Shown: positions 12,579 through 23,549 of the stretch, piece by piece
How positions within the stretch are numbered: the first letter of the stretch is position 1
Layout: each line of letters starts with the position of its first letter
Assembly (NCBI GenBank): GCA_018257865.1
Contig: JAEUBA010000084.1
Coordinates: 62,001 to 126,000, forward strand
DNA: 64,000 nucleotides
Source: Stereocaulon alpinum
Lineage: Eukaryota > Ascomycota > Lecanoromycetes > Lecanorales > Stereocaulaceae
Direction: 5' to 3'
Program-made: the position numbers and the translations under genes
Notes under the pieces: generated by a model
What the model saw: the letters and a program-made list of their open reading frames with translations, nothing else
Database searches by the model: none
What the model was told of the DNA's origin: nothing

Positions 12579-12806
12579 CTTTAGAATATTAGTGATATAA
12601 TTGGAGGCTTATTGGCTATTCAATAGGGTGGAACAATCTATTGCTATTGAAGTTGTTGCTGCTAGATAGAATTGCATACAGAGATTTTATCTAGTGCGCG
12701 TATAGAGGCCTTAGCGAGCCCTAGCCCTAGTAGGCTAGCTAAGCGAGCCTACTAAGCATTACTAAGTAGGCCTTATCTACCATAGTTTTCACCACTTATT
12801 CTAACG
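12579..12806 (-). repeat. LTR of inner Copia (3' LTR in element orientation)
   Basis: 228 bp. It aligns to 17611-17838 with ten differences by my count, every one a CpA/TpA or TpG/TpA transition. Confidence 0.93.
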
Positions 12807-15800
12807 CTCCTATTTGAAACCGGCGGTGGTAAGGTAGCCTACTATCTAAGCTCCCTACTAATCACGCTCGTAGCTAGTCCCAGCTTATCTTAGAAAGGGC
12901 GGAATTCGTTAGGGGCGAGAGCCTTAGTTATACCGTTAGTAACTATATTAGTAGTGTTATAATATTATAAGGTTAATTCGCTAGTTTTAGATACTATTTC
13001 GCGTATAAAATAAAACTTATTGCGTATATATTTAGTACGTTAGTAGTTAATTAGATTACTAGCTAATTTAATAGCGGCCTAGTTATCTCCTATTAGCTTA
13101 ATAGGCTTTATATCCTTTTTATTATAGCTAATCCCTTATAGTAATTCGCTAAGGAAGAGAGATTCTTTAGCAGTGTTATATTCGGTAACGTATTCCGCTT
13201 CTATAGTCGAATTAGTATAGAGAGTTTAAAGCTTGCTAGACTAGCTGATTAGTCTATTCTATAGTTAAAAGATATAGCCTAACGTTATATAGGAAGTGTC
13301 TCTATCGTCTAACTATAATACGTCTATCTAACTGAGTAATTTACCTTCTAGATTAACGCCTTTGGTAACGTCTCTAGGTCTATAGCGTAGTCCAACTTCA
13401 GTAGTACCCGCTAAATATTTAATAATTCGTTTTACCGAATTAAGGTACTCGCTGGTAGGGTTGATTAAGAAACGTCTACTTTTTCCGACTATAAAAGCTA
13501 AGTCTAGACGTATTATTATTAATAACTATTATAATTCTCCTACTAGGGCGCGATAGACCTCCGCCTTAGTATAGTCTGCTATATATTTATTAGGTACTCT
13601 AACTAAGTTATTACCCTTATCTATCAGCGAGGTAACTAGGTAGCAGGATTCTATCTCTACCTAAGCAATAATACGCTTAGCGTATAAAGTCTAATTAATA
13701 TAGATAGTATAGTTAGGGCGGTCTCGAATAATCGCTATCCCTAGATACTAGTTAACGTTACTAAGGTATTTTATTCTAAATCGTTAGTCTAAATTCTGTT
13801 TAAATTCGGCGATCACAGCCTTATTAGGTCTGTATATAAGGATATTGTTAATATAAAATATAACTATTATACTATTTTCGCTAGTAAATATAGAGTAGTC
13901 TTTAACTAGCCTAGTATAGCCTAGGGACTTTATAAATTAGCGGACGGTTTTATATTATTCGCGAGGAGACTACTTAAGGCTATATAGGGCGCGCCGTAAT
14001 TAGTAGGCGTTTATAGGATTACCGTTAGTAAAGCTGTAAGGCTGCTTAACCTATACTTCCTCCGTTAGTAAAGATTCGAGGAAGGCAGTAATAATATTAG
14101 ACTACTCTATTTTATAGTCGTATTTAGCGTATAGTACTATAAGAATTCGTACTACGGTGCCTTTAACTATACTTAAATAAGTCTTATTATAGTTAAGACC
14201 TTTAACTTACCTAAATCCCTTAACTACCTAGCGTACTTTATACTAAGCGATCTCTCTATTAGGATCTAGCTTATAAGTAAGGACCTAACGTCTAAGTAAG
14301 GCCTTCCGTCCCTTAGGAATAGGAGCTAGTATATCCTAAGTTACTATCTTTTCTAATAAGGTTAGCTTATCTTAGAAAGCTGCTATCCATTTTTCTTTAT
14401 TAGGGCTACTTAGGGCCTTATAAATATTAGTAGGTATAGGAGGTATAGGGTTAGCTTTAGCCTTATAAGATCTAGTAGTAATTCTCGCTGCGAAACCTCT
14501 CCTATATAGTTACCTATAATTAGGCCTCGCTTGCACGCGTGTTCGTATAGTGCGAATATTTAGATTAGTATTTACTTCCGGCTGTTACGGAGTTATAGTA
14601 GCCTAGGGACCTTTAGTCTCCTTAGGAGTCTACTCTAGTATCTCGAATACGTTATTATTAGATAAGTCGTTATTATTAGACGAGGAGTTAGATTTATCTG
14701 AATTGATATTTATAACGTTAGGATTATTCGAATCGTTTTCGTCCGAATTATTTGTATTCGAATTACTTATTAGATCGACGTCTGTAATAGCGGTTACGTT
14801 AGTAGCTTATTCGCCTTACTCGATTAGGTTAGTAGCTGCAGTTAGCGAATTTTATCGCTCTATAGTTAGCGACTTTTGTCGCTTTATCGACGAGTTAACA
14901 GTAAAGAATTCTTAGGAGTCGTTTTTACTAAAAGACTCTTCTTCGCCTGCCCCTATAGCTTTACTATCGATATAGGAGTCTAGCTCCTATCTTACCTAAG
15001 AGGATTTAAACGTACGTTTCCTTTATACGTCTCGGAAGTAGTATTAATTATTATAGAAATCGTAGCTAAGAAATTTAGCCTTAGTAGCCCTATTATCCAA
15101 CTTCTTCTTTATTAGATTAGTATTATAGACGTAGGTAATATAGCTAAATAGTCTAAAGTTACTAACGTTAGCCTTCTTACCTATCTAAGCCTTATAGGGA
15201 GTAGTAGATAGGTCTACTAATAACGGCGACCTATTCTTAGTATAGATAATATAATTAATTACCTCGCCCTAGTAGGATTAGCTAAAGCCGGCGTCTCGCA
15301 GTACTATATAAACTCTGCTAAATAAAGTTCGAAAAGTTCGCTCTGTAATTACGTTTTAATTCGGCGTATATAGCTCCGCTAGCTCCTATTTAATTCTAAA
15401 GCTCTTTAGGATAGCTTATACTTCCTTAGAGGCGTAGATTAGTTCGTTATCGCTAGTAAAGCGACTCACTAGTCGTCCCTAAGTCTTTATTAACGTTAGG
15501 TAATCGCGTAGTATTATTAGGAGATTAGTCTTAAATTTTATTATATAAATCCAGACTATATCAGTAGCCTCGTATATAAAGGAGGCGTAATAGCGGTATC
15601 CGCCCTTAGTAAGCTTAATCTAACCACCGCTAGTAATATCTAAGGAGATCTTTACTCCTAGTACTAATTCTCGCTTCTTTAGGTCTTATTAATAAGGAAT
15701 TCTACTATAAATTTTAGTTATCTTCGTAATTACGCAGTCTTCGTAATATTTATACGGTGGTACTACTTTTTACAGCTTATCCGCTATCTTAGTGTTAATT

Positions 15801-17610
15801 CCTAAGGCAATATAAGTAAGCTTCTTAATATCTTATATACCTAAGTAACCTAGACGGCGGTGCTATTTATCCTAAGATATATAATTAGCGAGCGGTTTCT
15901 TCGAAGATTATAATATATACAGTATCTTAGTATATTAAAGATCGAGTAAGTAACTATTACCTACTCAGCTTCTAGTAAGGACTAAGTTACCCTTATTATC
16001 GATAATATCGAATCGACCGTCTTTAATAACAGTATAGCAGCCCTTGTCTTCTAGGTAAGCTACTGAGAGTAAATTATAATATATTATAGGCACGTAGTAG
16101 ACGCTAGAGATCTCGATTATTAAAAGTTTTCCGTTTACTACTATTAGGTAGTGCACGATTCTAATTCCTAGGACTCTTAGTAAGTTACCGTCGATTCCTA
16201 ATAGGGTTTTATTAACTTTCTGGTAGATCTAGAATTTAGAAAGATCCTATATAGTATAGACGTTAGAGGCGGTATTAATATAGACCGCTTCCTCCTTCGG
16301 ATTAGAAGGAATAGACGTATTAATCCTTTAAGAGTTAGTAAGCTTATTACGTAAGGATTTTCTAGTAATACTAGGCCTAATATATTCGTTAGATTCGCTA
16401 GCTTTCTTATTTTGAGCTTCTGCAGACAAATTCGCCGCAGGCGGGGCTAGAGGCGCTGTTAACGCCTTCGTAGCGGAGGCCTTCTTTTTATTAGCCTTAA
16501 TCTAGTCTATAATTTCTTTATTTAGGATCCAGTCAATAGGTGCTAATTATAGATTAGTATACTAGCAATTATCTTTATAGTATAACTTTCCGCAGTAAGG
16601 GTAGGCTTTCTTATTATCCTTCTTATCCTTTTTATTAGTAGGAGGATTCCTGCTATAAGGTGGTCGGCTACCGGCAGGGCTTCTAAGAGACCTTTTTACT
16701 TTTTCCTACTTACTAAATTTAGCTACTAACGCCTTATTAGTTTTACTGTCGTTAAGTTAGACTTATTTCTCCAATAGGGCTGCTACTATAGTATTAATAT
16801 TAAGTATACTTCCTAAAGTCTTATATTATTGCACTAGGTTGAAAACGTATAGTATAAGCAATTCTTCTAGACTATTACGGAATAGCGCTGCTAGTAGTAC
16901 TGGTAGGATAGGCGTATCCAGCAAGCTTAGTTTATCCTTATAATTCTTAAATTCCGCGGCGTAATCCTAAATAGTTTTAAATAAGGTTAATTTAAGATAA
17001 GTAAGTACTCCTATTATTATATTAATTAACGTAATTAAAGATACGCTATATACTTATATCAGCTTTTCCTAAGTAACGGAGACTAGTTCTATCTTCTTAA
17101 TATAGCTTCTTAGTATAGCTCCGTAGCGCAGTATAAGTACTCCTATAGCGAAGGAGTTCTTTTCTTTCTATTCTTCTAACGCTTTCTTATACTTCTTAAT
17201 TTATTCGTATATAGGCTCTGGGAGTTTATCTCTAGATATAGATAATTAGGATTCGGGAGGTATTAGTAGCGTAGGTAGTATAGGTCTTTTCTTCTTTCCT
17301 ATTACTACTTCCTATATCTTTTAGACTCTAAATACTACTTCTATTTCCTATTTAAAATACGGCTAATCCTTAATACCTTTCAGCAGCGACTTATTAGTCA
17401 GTCTGAGCTTATCTATCTTAATAACGTTAGGCTTTTAGTATCTGCTAGTATTAAGTTCTTCTTTAGTCCGTATAGTATTAAATTCCTTCTTCGAAATCCT
17501 ATTATTAAATTCCTTCTTCGAAATTTTTAACTCCCTAGTCGACAGGTAGGTAGTATTCGTCCTAGGCAGTAATTTGACGCTAACGGGTTATAGAACCCGG
17601 GCTTATAACC
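12807..17610 (-). pseudogene. Copia polyprotein remnant of the inner element
   Basis: On the minus strand the Copia order Gag, protease, integrase, RT, RNase H can be read only by ignoring many stops. The longest open stretch is 63 codons (15965-16156), with the GAG-pre-integrase motif YNLLSVAYLEDKG. Recognisable RNase H motifs include an EAEYVTEY segment and an RTKYIRNKFYFIRE segment at the low-coordinate end. Nothing here can make protein. Confidence 0.85.
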
Positions 17611-17838
17611 CTTTAGAATATTAGTGATATAATTGGAGGCTTATTGGCTATTTAATAGGGTGGAACAATCTATTGCTATTAAAGTTGTTACTGCTAGATA
17701 GAATTATATGCAGAGATTTTATCTAGTGCGCGCATAGAGGCCTTAGCGAGCCCTAGCCCTAGTAGGCTAGCTAAGCGAGCCTGCTAAGCATTACCAAGTA
17801 GGCCTTATCCACCATAGTTTTCACCACTTATTCTAACG
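17611..17838 (-). repeat. LTR of inner Copia (5' LTR in element orientation)
   Basis: 228 bp, partner of 12579-12806. The minus-strand sequence just inside it (GGTTATAAGCCCGGGTTC) sits where a tRNA primer-binding site is expected. The target copy CAATA follows at 17839-17843. Confidence 0.93.
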
Positions 17839-17843
17839 CAATA

Positions 17844-18683
17844 TATTAAGGAAAGGGCTTAAGGCGCCTATATAGCCTCTATATATTAACTAGAGATAGC
17901 CTTTACCCTATCTAAAGTAGCCTAAATTACTCAGCTAGTAAAAGAAGACGCTGATTAGTTAAATAAATAGTTAAATTAGTAAAAGGAGAACCGCTGTTAA
18001 GGTCTATAATTTATTAAGCTTACTTTAGAGAAGTTAAAGTTACTAGTCTTTATTAATATAGCCTTCGCTAATAACGCCGACCTTAGCTCTTAGATTAGGT
18101 ACGTTATTATCCTTACTAACGAGTAATAATTAGGTAAATCGACTATTAATATTAGCGGTAATATTATCTACTAAAGTAGTACTAAATATAAGAGAGTTAT
18201 AAGATCAGTGCTAGCTTTAGAGCTATATATAATAGTAGTAGGGTTCGATATTACTACTACCCTATAATCTACTATTAAGGGTATTACTTAGTTAAAGATA
18301 CTACTAATTCTATATACTAACTCCTACTCCCTATACGACTGTATTATACGCCTTAGTACTACCGCTGAGAAACGCCTAATAATTAATATAATAGGACTGC
18401 GGCAGTCCTATAAGAGAAGGGAAATCGATAAGGTGCGGTAGATTAATAGTAATTATAACCTAGCAGACGCTATAACTAAGGAGCGCTGCTGCTAGGTATT
18501 AAAGCAATTAGTAGATAGCAATACTATCGAGTTAAAGATAAACACTTAGGTAGAAAGAGAAGCTGTAATCTAACTAATTAGATTATAATATTACTTAGCC
18601 TTATAGGCCCGTTTCTATACTAGCTAATTACTAGATTTGGCGTCGATTAGCACTGTTTTTTCAACTTTCTAAAACTTTGCCAG
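17844..18683 (+). pseudogene. Outer Copia RNase H remnant and 3' untranslated tail
   Basis: The outer Copia coding sequence resumes here after the nested insert. Reading through stops gives the fungal Copia RNase H with segments such as FANNADLSSQI and RSVLALELY, ending near 18.6 kb. The last ~50 bp before the 3' LTR again hold CpA/TpG, in contrast to the saturated interior. Confidence 0.82.
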
Positions 18684-18886
18684 TGTCGGAATAACTTCGC
18701 TCCGCACTCCGCAATTAGCGGCTTGGCGCCAACTCCTAGATAAAACACCATAGCTTAGCTAGCTAGATTCAATCAATCCCCAGTTTACCAAGCCCAATAG
18801 ACACCCTGCAATCAGGTTGTCCGGGGCAGGTAATAGGGGATCAAGCCTACTAATCGGTACAACCTAGCAGCTAGGGTGTACCGACA
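18684..18886 (+). repeat. 3' LTR of outer Copia element
   Basis: 203 bp, nearly identical to 7238-7440 (two differences). The target copy ATTTG follows at 18887-18891, where the O-methyltransferase exon resumes. Confidence 0.95.
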
Positions 18887-19684
18887 ATTTGCAACCTACA
18901 AAGGCCATGGGCCTGAATACCTTGTCCGCGGATTTCCTTGGGCGCTCCTGGGTAATACGACCGTGGTAGACGTTGGAGGTTCTGAAGGAAAATACAGCAT
19001 GGCCTTAGCACAATCATTCCCAGGCCTGAGAATCATCGTTCAAGATCTTCCGGCAGTTGTCAGAGCGGTTGATGCTAAACGGCCAGTGCCGTCAGAGCTC
19101 GCCGATCGAATAACTTTCATGGCCCATGACATGTTCATGGAACAGCCAGTATGTGCTGATATCTATCTGTACCGCTGGGTGTTCCATGACTGGCCAGACG
19201 CATATGTGGTGAAGATCTTGCGACAGCTGATACCTGCTTTGAAACCCGGTGCTAGAGTGCTTATCAACGACACCATTCTGCCGGAGCCGAACACGTTGTC
19301 GGAGCTCCAGGAGAGGAAGATTCGGTACGAAGCCACCCTGTCCAGACACTAATTATACACCAACTGACTTGTAACAGCGCCTTGGACATGGTAATGCTAT
19401 CCTACTTCAACTCTCGGGAACGCGAAAGAGATGATTGGGAGAGAATCTGTCAGGAAGTCGACAAGCGTTTTCGATTTGTAGATGCCTGGGTGCCCGAAGG
19501 TTCTGCATTGGGTATCATCGAGGCTGTTTGGGAAGATGAAGTCGTTGGTGAGGTGGGTGGGGATAAAGGAGCTAAAATCTTGTATAGGGTCGGCGAAACA
19601 AATGGAGGCAGGGAGCTCCATGGAATCAAGGAGACCAATAAGGTCGAAAAAGAATCATCGAGGTTCATGAGATCAAAGAGATAG

Positions 19685-20194
19685 ATGGATAAAACGGACT
19701 TTGAATGATTAGACATAGACGCTGGCAATATAGACTACATCTTTTATAAGCATTCTGATCAAATCAATATCTTCGCATCGTTCTGCCATCAAACATCCAG
19801 AACAACTCGCGTTCACCATCTGATTGAAGAGGTAGAGGGGAGCACTTACAACGTCAATGAAAGAGTTCACTCTTCCCCGTAGAACTAAGGGTCCCCAAAC
19901 CCCAGACCCGAAACCCCAAACCCGCACCCCGGAGCTGCCCTGGAAAAGTCTTTAACAGGTGCTCATAACGCGTTAGAGGCTCGCTTAGAGGGAAACCCGC
20001 CCGGAACAAACATAATACCATTCGTCCTCGAGCTCATGGTTCCGGATTCCACGCTAGCCATTTCGGGCAATGTCCGAGGTACATCGCGTCGATGGAACAG
20101 CACCCCTCGTCAGCAATCTCCCCATCAAAATTCATAAACACACCAACCATGCTGCTCTCTCGATTCTAGGTCTTGACGCAGCTAGTTGCCCTCA
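19685..20194. other. Spacer with a G-rich minus-strand tract
   Basis: 510 bp between the O-methyltransferase stop and the TMEM135-like start, without a coding region. At 19893-19932 the plus strand is a C-rich array of CCCC/CCC runs separated by 3-4 bases. The minus strand therefore has at least six G-runs with short loops, a strong G-quadruplex pattern. It lies about 260 bp upstream of the next start codon. Confidence 0.7.
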
Positions 20195-21962
20195 ATGGCA
20201 GCCAATGACCCCTATCCGTCTCCTCCCGCAACTCCCTCCAAAGCGAAAGTGGACCCCATCCTCCGCAACGCGCTCCGCTACACGATAAGCGCAAAAGAGT
20301 ACAAGACGCTCCACCAGTATTTCATCACACGCTCTCCAGCAGCTGTACGAAGACGAGCGCCTCCTCCGCCTAAGTATGCTTCACTTGTGCAGACCAAGGA
20401 CGACTACAATGGTGCAGCTATTCGAGCGTCGTTGCGGGTCTTCATCGCAGTTCAATCGAGCTTGAAGCTCTGGGAGTTGATCAAGGCCAATCTCCTGGCG
20501 AGGGGCAGATCGCAAAGGCAAGCATTGGCATTGACATGTTGAGCAAGCTCCTTACCTTGAAGTGTAGAACGAAGGCCAGGACTTCCTTATTGGAATCTCC
20601 AAATCTTCGCCTTTCCGTCTCTCTCTCCCTAATCCTGCTCCTCCATCGTCTCCTGTTCCGCTTCTTTTCACGCCTGCGCACAAACCTCCTGACCAAAGAT
20701 GCCGCGCCTTTCCGTCGACGTAATCCTCGAATATCGAAATCACTCACATCTCGACTCGCCCCAGCAATTGGTGCAAGCTTCGCAGGCTTCGCACTAGGGG
20801 TTTACCCTGGGGACCAACTGCGGATCTCGATAGCTGTATATATAGCGACGAGATCTCTGGAGTTTGCATATACTGCTTTAGAGGAGGACGGCTGGTTCAG
20901 GAACAGGCCATGGTGGTGGGGGAGCTGGATGTTGATGCCCGTAGCATGTGGGCAATTGTTACACGCTTTTGTATTTGATCGGGATTGTTTCCCGAAAGTA
21001 ATTCACATCTTACCGACTGAGCGTAAAAGGCAGATAAGAGGCTGACACGTCCAGGCGTATGGCGACTTCATCCTTGATCATACCCCCAACTACGTCCAAC
21101 GCCGACCATCAGGCTACCCGCCTTCTCTACCATGGCCAAGTACATCCACAATAGTCGACTCGCTCGCCGAGATGTCAAGGCTCAATTGGCCGTATGTCTC
21201 TCGCTTTCGAAAGTATCCCTCCAAATACTGACCAGACTTATTAGACCATTCATATCACCTATCCTCTTCCCCATCAACCAGAATACCCTTCCTACCTCGC
21301 TCTCAGCCCTCGCACCAATAACCTCCTCCGCCCACCCCTCCCACACCGCCCTCTCATGCGCGACCCTCCACCCTACTACGCCTTCTTGCACAACGACGTT
21401 CCTCCAATACATACTCACCGCTTTCCCTACCCTCGCAAAATTCTTCGCCGCTTACTACACTGTCTTCGCTTTGCCGAAATACAAGAGATTCATCGCTTCG
21501 CCCACGCATGAGCTAAATGTGTTAGCAAAGCGAATACTTAGAACAGCAGCATTCTTGACTGGTGCAATCGGCACAAGCTGGGGATCAATCTGCTTCTTCC
21601 AATACCTCTTCCCTCGCACACTCCTACCCTCTGCTCGATGGTTTCTTGGCGGCTTCCTAGGTGGCATGTGGGGCTTCGTCGACAGAAAAGGTGGAAAGGG
21701 CCATTTCATGTACAGCATGCGGCTCAGCATCGACAGTCTTTGGAAAGTTGGAGTAAAGAGGGGATATTGGAAGGGGGTGAACGGGGGCGATGTCGCTGTC
21801 TTTGTGGCTGGGTTGGCGGTGATGAACGTGGTGTATGAGCAGCGGAGGAGTGCGATTGGTGGTGGTATGGGGAAGGGGATTGGCTGGTTGAGAGGAGAAG
21901 ACCTTTTCGGTGAGAAGCCTACTGCAGAGAAGCAAAAAGAGGTGGAAGGGAAGGACAACTGA
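20195..21962 (+). CDS. TMEM135-like integral membrane protein
   Basis: Four exons: 20195-20517, 20568-20997, 21055-21191, 21236-21962, giving 538 aa. The product resembles the fungal TMEM135 N-terminal-domain family. Recognisable stretches are LLFRFFSRLRTNLL, GWFRNRPWWWGSWMLMP, HAFVFDRDCF and GTSWGSICFFQYL, spread over several hydrophobic segments. Animal TMEM135 is linked to mitochondria, peroxisomes and fat metabolism; the fungal role is unknown. Intron 1 appears to be a GC-AG intron (AAAG/GCAAGC ... TGTAG/A), because no GT donor there restores the frame and this one does. Introns 2 and 3 are ordinary GT-AG. ATG 20195 is the first in-frame start. The downstream DUF2458 gene is convergent, with 236 bp between stops. 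Confidence 0.85.
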
Positions 21963-22198
21963 GGGCATTCTCGACGCGGTTCACGATCCAACGAATTTCA
22001 TAACCGGACGGGGGGTACCAATGCTTGGTAGGGGCCAGCTCTCGCAGGAAAGATATTCATTCGGACATGTCGTATGTTGCTCTTCGTCTAGTGTAATCAA
22101 GTGCCACTGGGTATCATCGATAATAATCATTGTCCCAAACGCCACCCTCTATGCATGTCTCCCACATTGTTTCGCCCCCGTCTACATCTCGCCACCTC

Positions 22199-23104
22199 TC
22201 ATTCCTCACTCCCACACAAGTCCTCCAACAACTCCAACATCCTCTTCTGCAACCCCACAAGCTCCTCTTCCGTAATCGTCCCTTTCCTCCTCTCCGTCCC
22301 CTTCCCACTAACCAGCCCCTTCATCGTGCAGAAAAACGGCACTTCCAACCTCGCAAGCTCTTTCGTCGTAGCAGCTGCCATCTCCTGACACGCCTTGTAT
22401 ACTTTCTTGTCATATATTTCCATCTCTTTCTCTGGTGGCAGATCAGGTTGGTTGAGGGGAGCCGTCTTTCCGCCCAGGGAGGAGAGGACGGAGTCCAGCT
22501 TGCTGCGGCTGGCTGCTCGTCCGTGGAGTCGCTTGGTTAGTTCTTCTCGGGCGGTCCACCACTGTTGTTCGTGTTGGTGTTGGGTCTTGATTAGGTGTTT
22601 TATTCGGTGGGTGAATTCTTGGTTGGAGTTGGCGACTGTTGTGATGTGGCGCAGGGCTGGCGCCCAGGTGACTATTGTTGCAGGAGGGTGTTGGGGCAGG
22701 GTATGTGTTTGTCTTGCTGGAGGTTGAGTGGTCGTAGTTGCAGGTTGGCGGTGAGTCGGAGGATGGATTTGTTGGGGGCGTGGAGGCTGCTGAGCTGGTG
22801 TCGAGTGTTCGCCTCGTTCGAGGGTAGCTGTAATCGATGGAACAAATCTGCCATGGTCGTTCGATTGCGGGGTTCGTGGGGCGTCCTGGTTTTGGCGTGG
22901 TGTGAGAGAAGAGAGTGTCTCGTAGCTCGTAGCCGCAGGATCGTATTCACCATCTTCGAGCTCTTCGTCATCACCCTGGGCCTGTGCTTGGTATGGGCTA
23001 GTCTTCTCTTGCTCGATTGGAAATTTAGGAGGAGCTGGAGTGTAGGCCGCGAGGGTTCGCAGCACGGAGGCTAGATCTGGAGTCTGATAGCTGTTCGAAT
23101 CCAT
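22199..23104 (-). CDS. DUF2458-family protein
   Basis: A single exon of 301 aa on the minus strand. It starts MDSNSYQTPDLASVLRTLAAY, the short N-terminal motif typical of the fungal DUF2458 family. An acidic, Pro/Gln/Thr-rich low-complexity middle follows (about residues 50-150). A charged helical C-terminal half includes QQWWTAREEL and QKRMLELLEDL. The frame stays open upstream but contains no earlier ATG, so the start at 23104 is preferred. No enzymatic motif, signal peptide or membrane span is visible. The function of the family is unknown to me. It is divergent from the COX14-domain gene across 445 bp. Confidence 0.85.
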   Translation of the reverse strand: MDSNSYQTPDLASVLRTLAAYTPAPPKFPIEQEKTSPYQAQAQGDDEELEDGEYDPAATSYETLSSLTPRQNQDAPRTPQSNDHGRFVPSITATLERGEHSTPAQQPPRPQQIHPPTHRQPATTTTQPPARQTHTLPQHPPATIVTWAPALRHITTVANSNQEFTHRIKHLIKTQHQHEQQWWTAREELTKRLHGRAASRSKLDSVLSSLGGKTAPLNQPDLPPEKEMEIYDKKVYKACQEMAAATTKELARLEVPFFCTMKGLVSGKGTERRKGTITEEELVGLQKRMLELLEDLCGSEE

Positions 23105-23549
23105 TGTGGCTGAGGAGCCGAAAGGTGCAAAGTAGGCTGCTAGTACACGGTTATAGGACGGTACAGCAGGCTTGTAAGAAGTGGGTGACCGTATTGCTGG
23201 TGAGGAACAGCGGAGACGTATCGGGATGAGTGAACGTGAATTTGGGAGCACAGCCCTTCAACAGCTTGGTTGAGGAATTTTGGCGAAGTGCGCGCAAGCC
23301 TTGGTCCCGAACCGCGAGTGAGTGCGCTGGATAACATGATATCCTGTTACTTCTGCAATTGCAGAAATAGGTGAAAATGTGATAGTTATCGACATTGGAT
23401 GTCGAATGCTTGACGGAACAAGATCTCATGCTCGTCATCCCGCAGTGGTGATGATCTCCAAATCGCGCTAAAACTTTTCTCCATCTGAATTCTACCATTC
23501 GAATCCCCATAGCATCCTCGCCTATTCGATCTGTTCTACAAGCAGCAAC
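23105..23549. promoter_or_regulatory. Shared divergent promoter region (DUF2458 / COX14-domain gene)
   Basis: 445 bp separate the two divergent start codons. The spacer must hold both promoters. I see no clear TATA box or operator that I would name. Confidence 0.6.

Larger units (their letters stand above)
12579..17838 (-). mobile_element. Inner Copia-type LTR retrotransposon, minus orientation, nested
   Basis: Two 228-bp LTRs (12579-12806 and 17611-17838) bound 5.26 kb. The flanking target duplication is CAATA (12574-12578 and 17839-17843). Domains lie on the minus strand: Gag and a zinc knuckle (YCGK...HYKDNC-like, about 16.55-16.62 kb), a pre-integrase segment containing YNLLSVAYLEDKG (within 15965-16156), integrase, RT (about 13.5-14.5 kb) and RNase H (about 12.9-13.4 kb). 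All are broken by RIP-type stops. It is inserted into the reverse transcriptase of the outer Copia. The LTR ends read CTTTAGAATA...TATTCTAACG rather than canonical TG...CA. Confidence 0.92.
7238..18886 (+). mobile_element. Outer Ty1/Copia-type LTR retrotransposon, RIP-mutated, with two nested insertions
   Basis: The element begins TGTCGG and ends CCGACA. It has two 203-bp LTRs and is flanked by the 5-bp duplication ATTTG (7233-7237 and 18887-18891). Reading through the many in-frame stops shows Copia order on the + strand: Gag with a degenerate zinc knuckle (about 9865-9920), a protease remnant (about 10215-10280), integrase (about 10.6-11.2 kb), reverse transcriptase (about 11.8-12.5 kb) and RNase H (after 17.84 kb). 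The interior is almost devoid of CpA and TpG, with TA in their place, as expected from RIP, and cannot encode protein. Two later insertions are nested inside, at 7995-8975 and 12579-17838. A second copy of the family starts at 62350. Confidence 0.93.
6310..19684 (+). pseudogene. SAM-dependent O-methyltransferase, split by a retrotransposon nest
   Basis: Exons: 6310-6534, 6598-6879, 6933-6980, 7138-7237 plus 18892-19324 (one exon split by the insert), and 19378-19684. With the insert and one target copy removed the frame is continuous and gives 464 aa. Features: a winged-helix dimerisation region in the N-terminal half; SAM motif VVDVGGSEG around residues 243-251; catalytic base His317 in FHDWPD; then the usual VLINDTILPEP segment. 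This matches the fungal sterigmatocystin-type O-methyltransferase family, which methylates hydroxyl groups of aromatic metabolites. The insert at 7238-18886 falls just before the SAM domain and is flanked by ATTTG on both sides, so the product cannot be made as it stands. The 6880-6932 intron has the weak donor GTCTGT but a good CTGAC branch. The last ~40 residues after the family's usual end are an unexplained tail. I see no inactivating change other than the insertion. Confidence 0.9.

Noticed and set aside
14703..14915. 70-codon plus-strand hydrophobic frame inside the inner Copia
   Set aside because: The element's genes run on the minus strand; this is an antisense shadow in AT-rich DNA.
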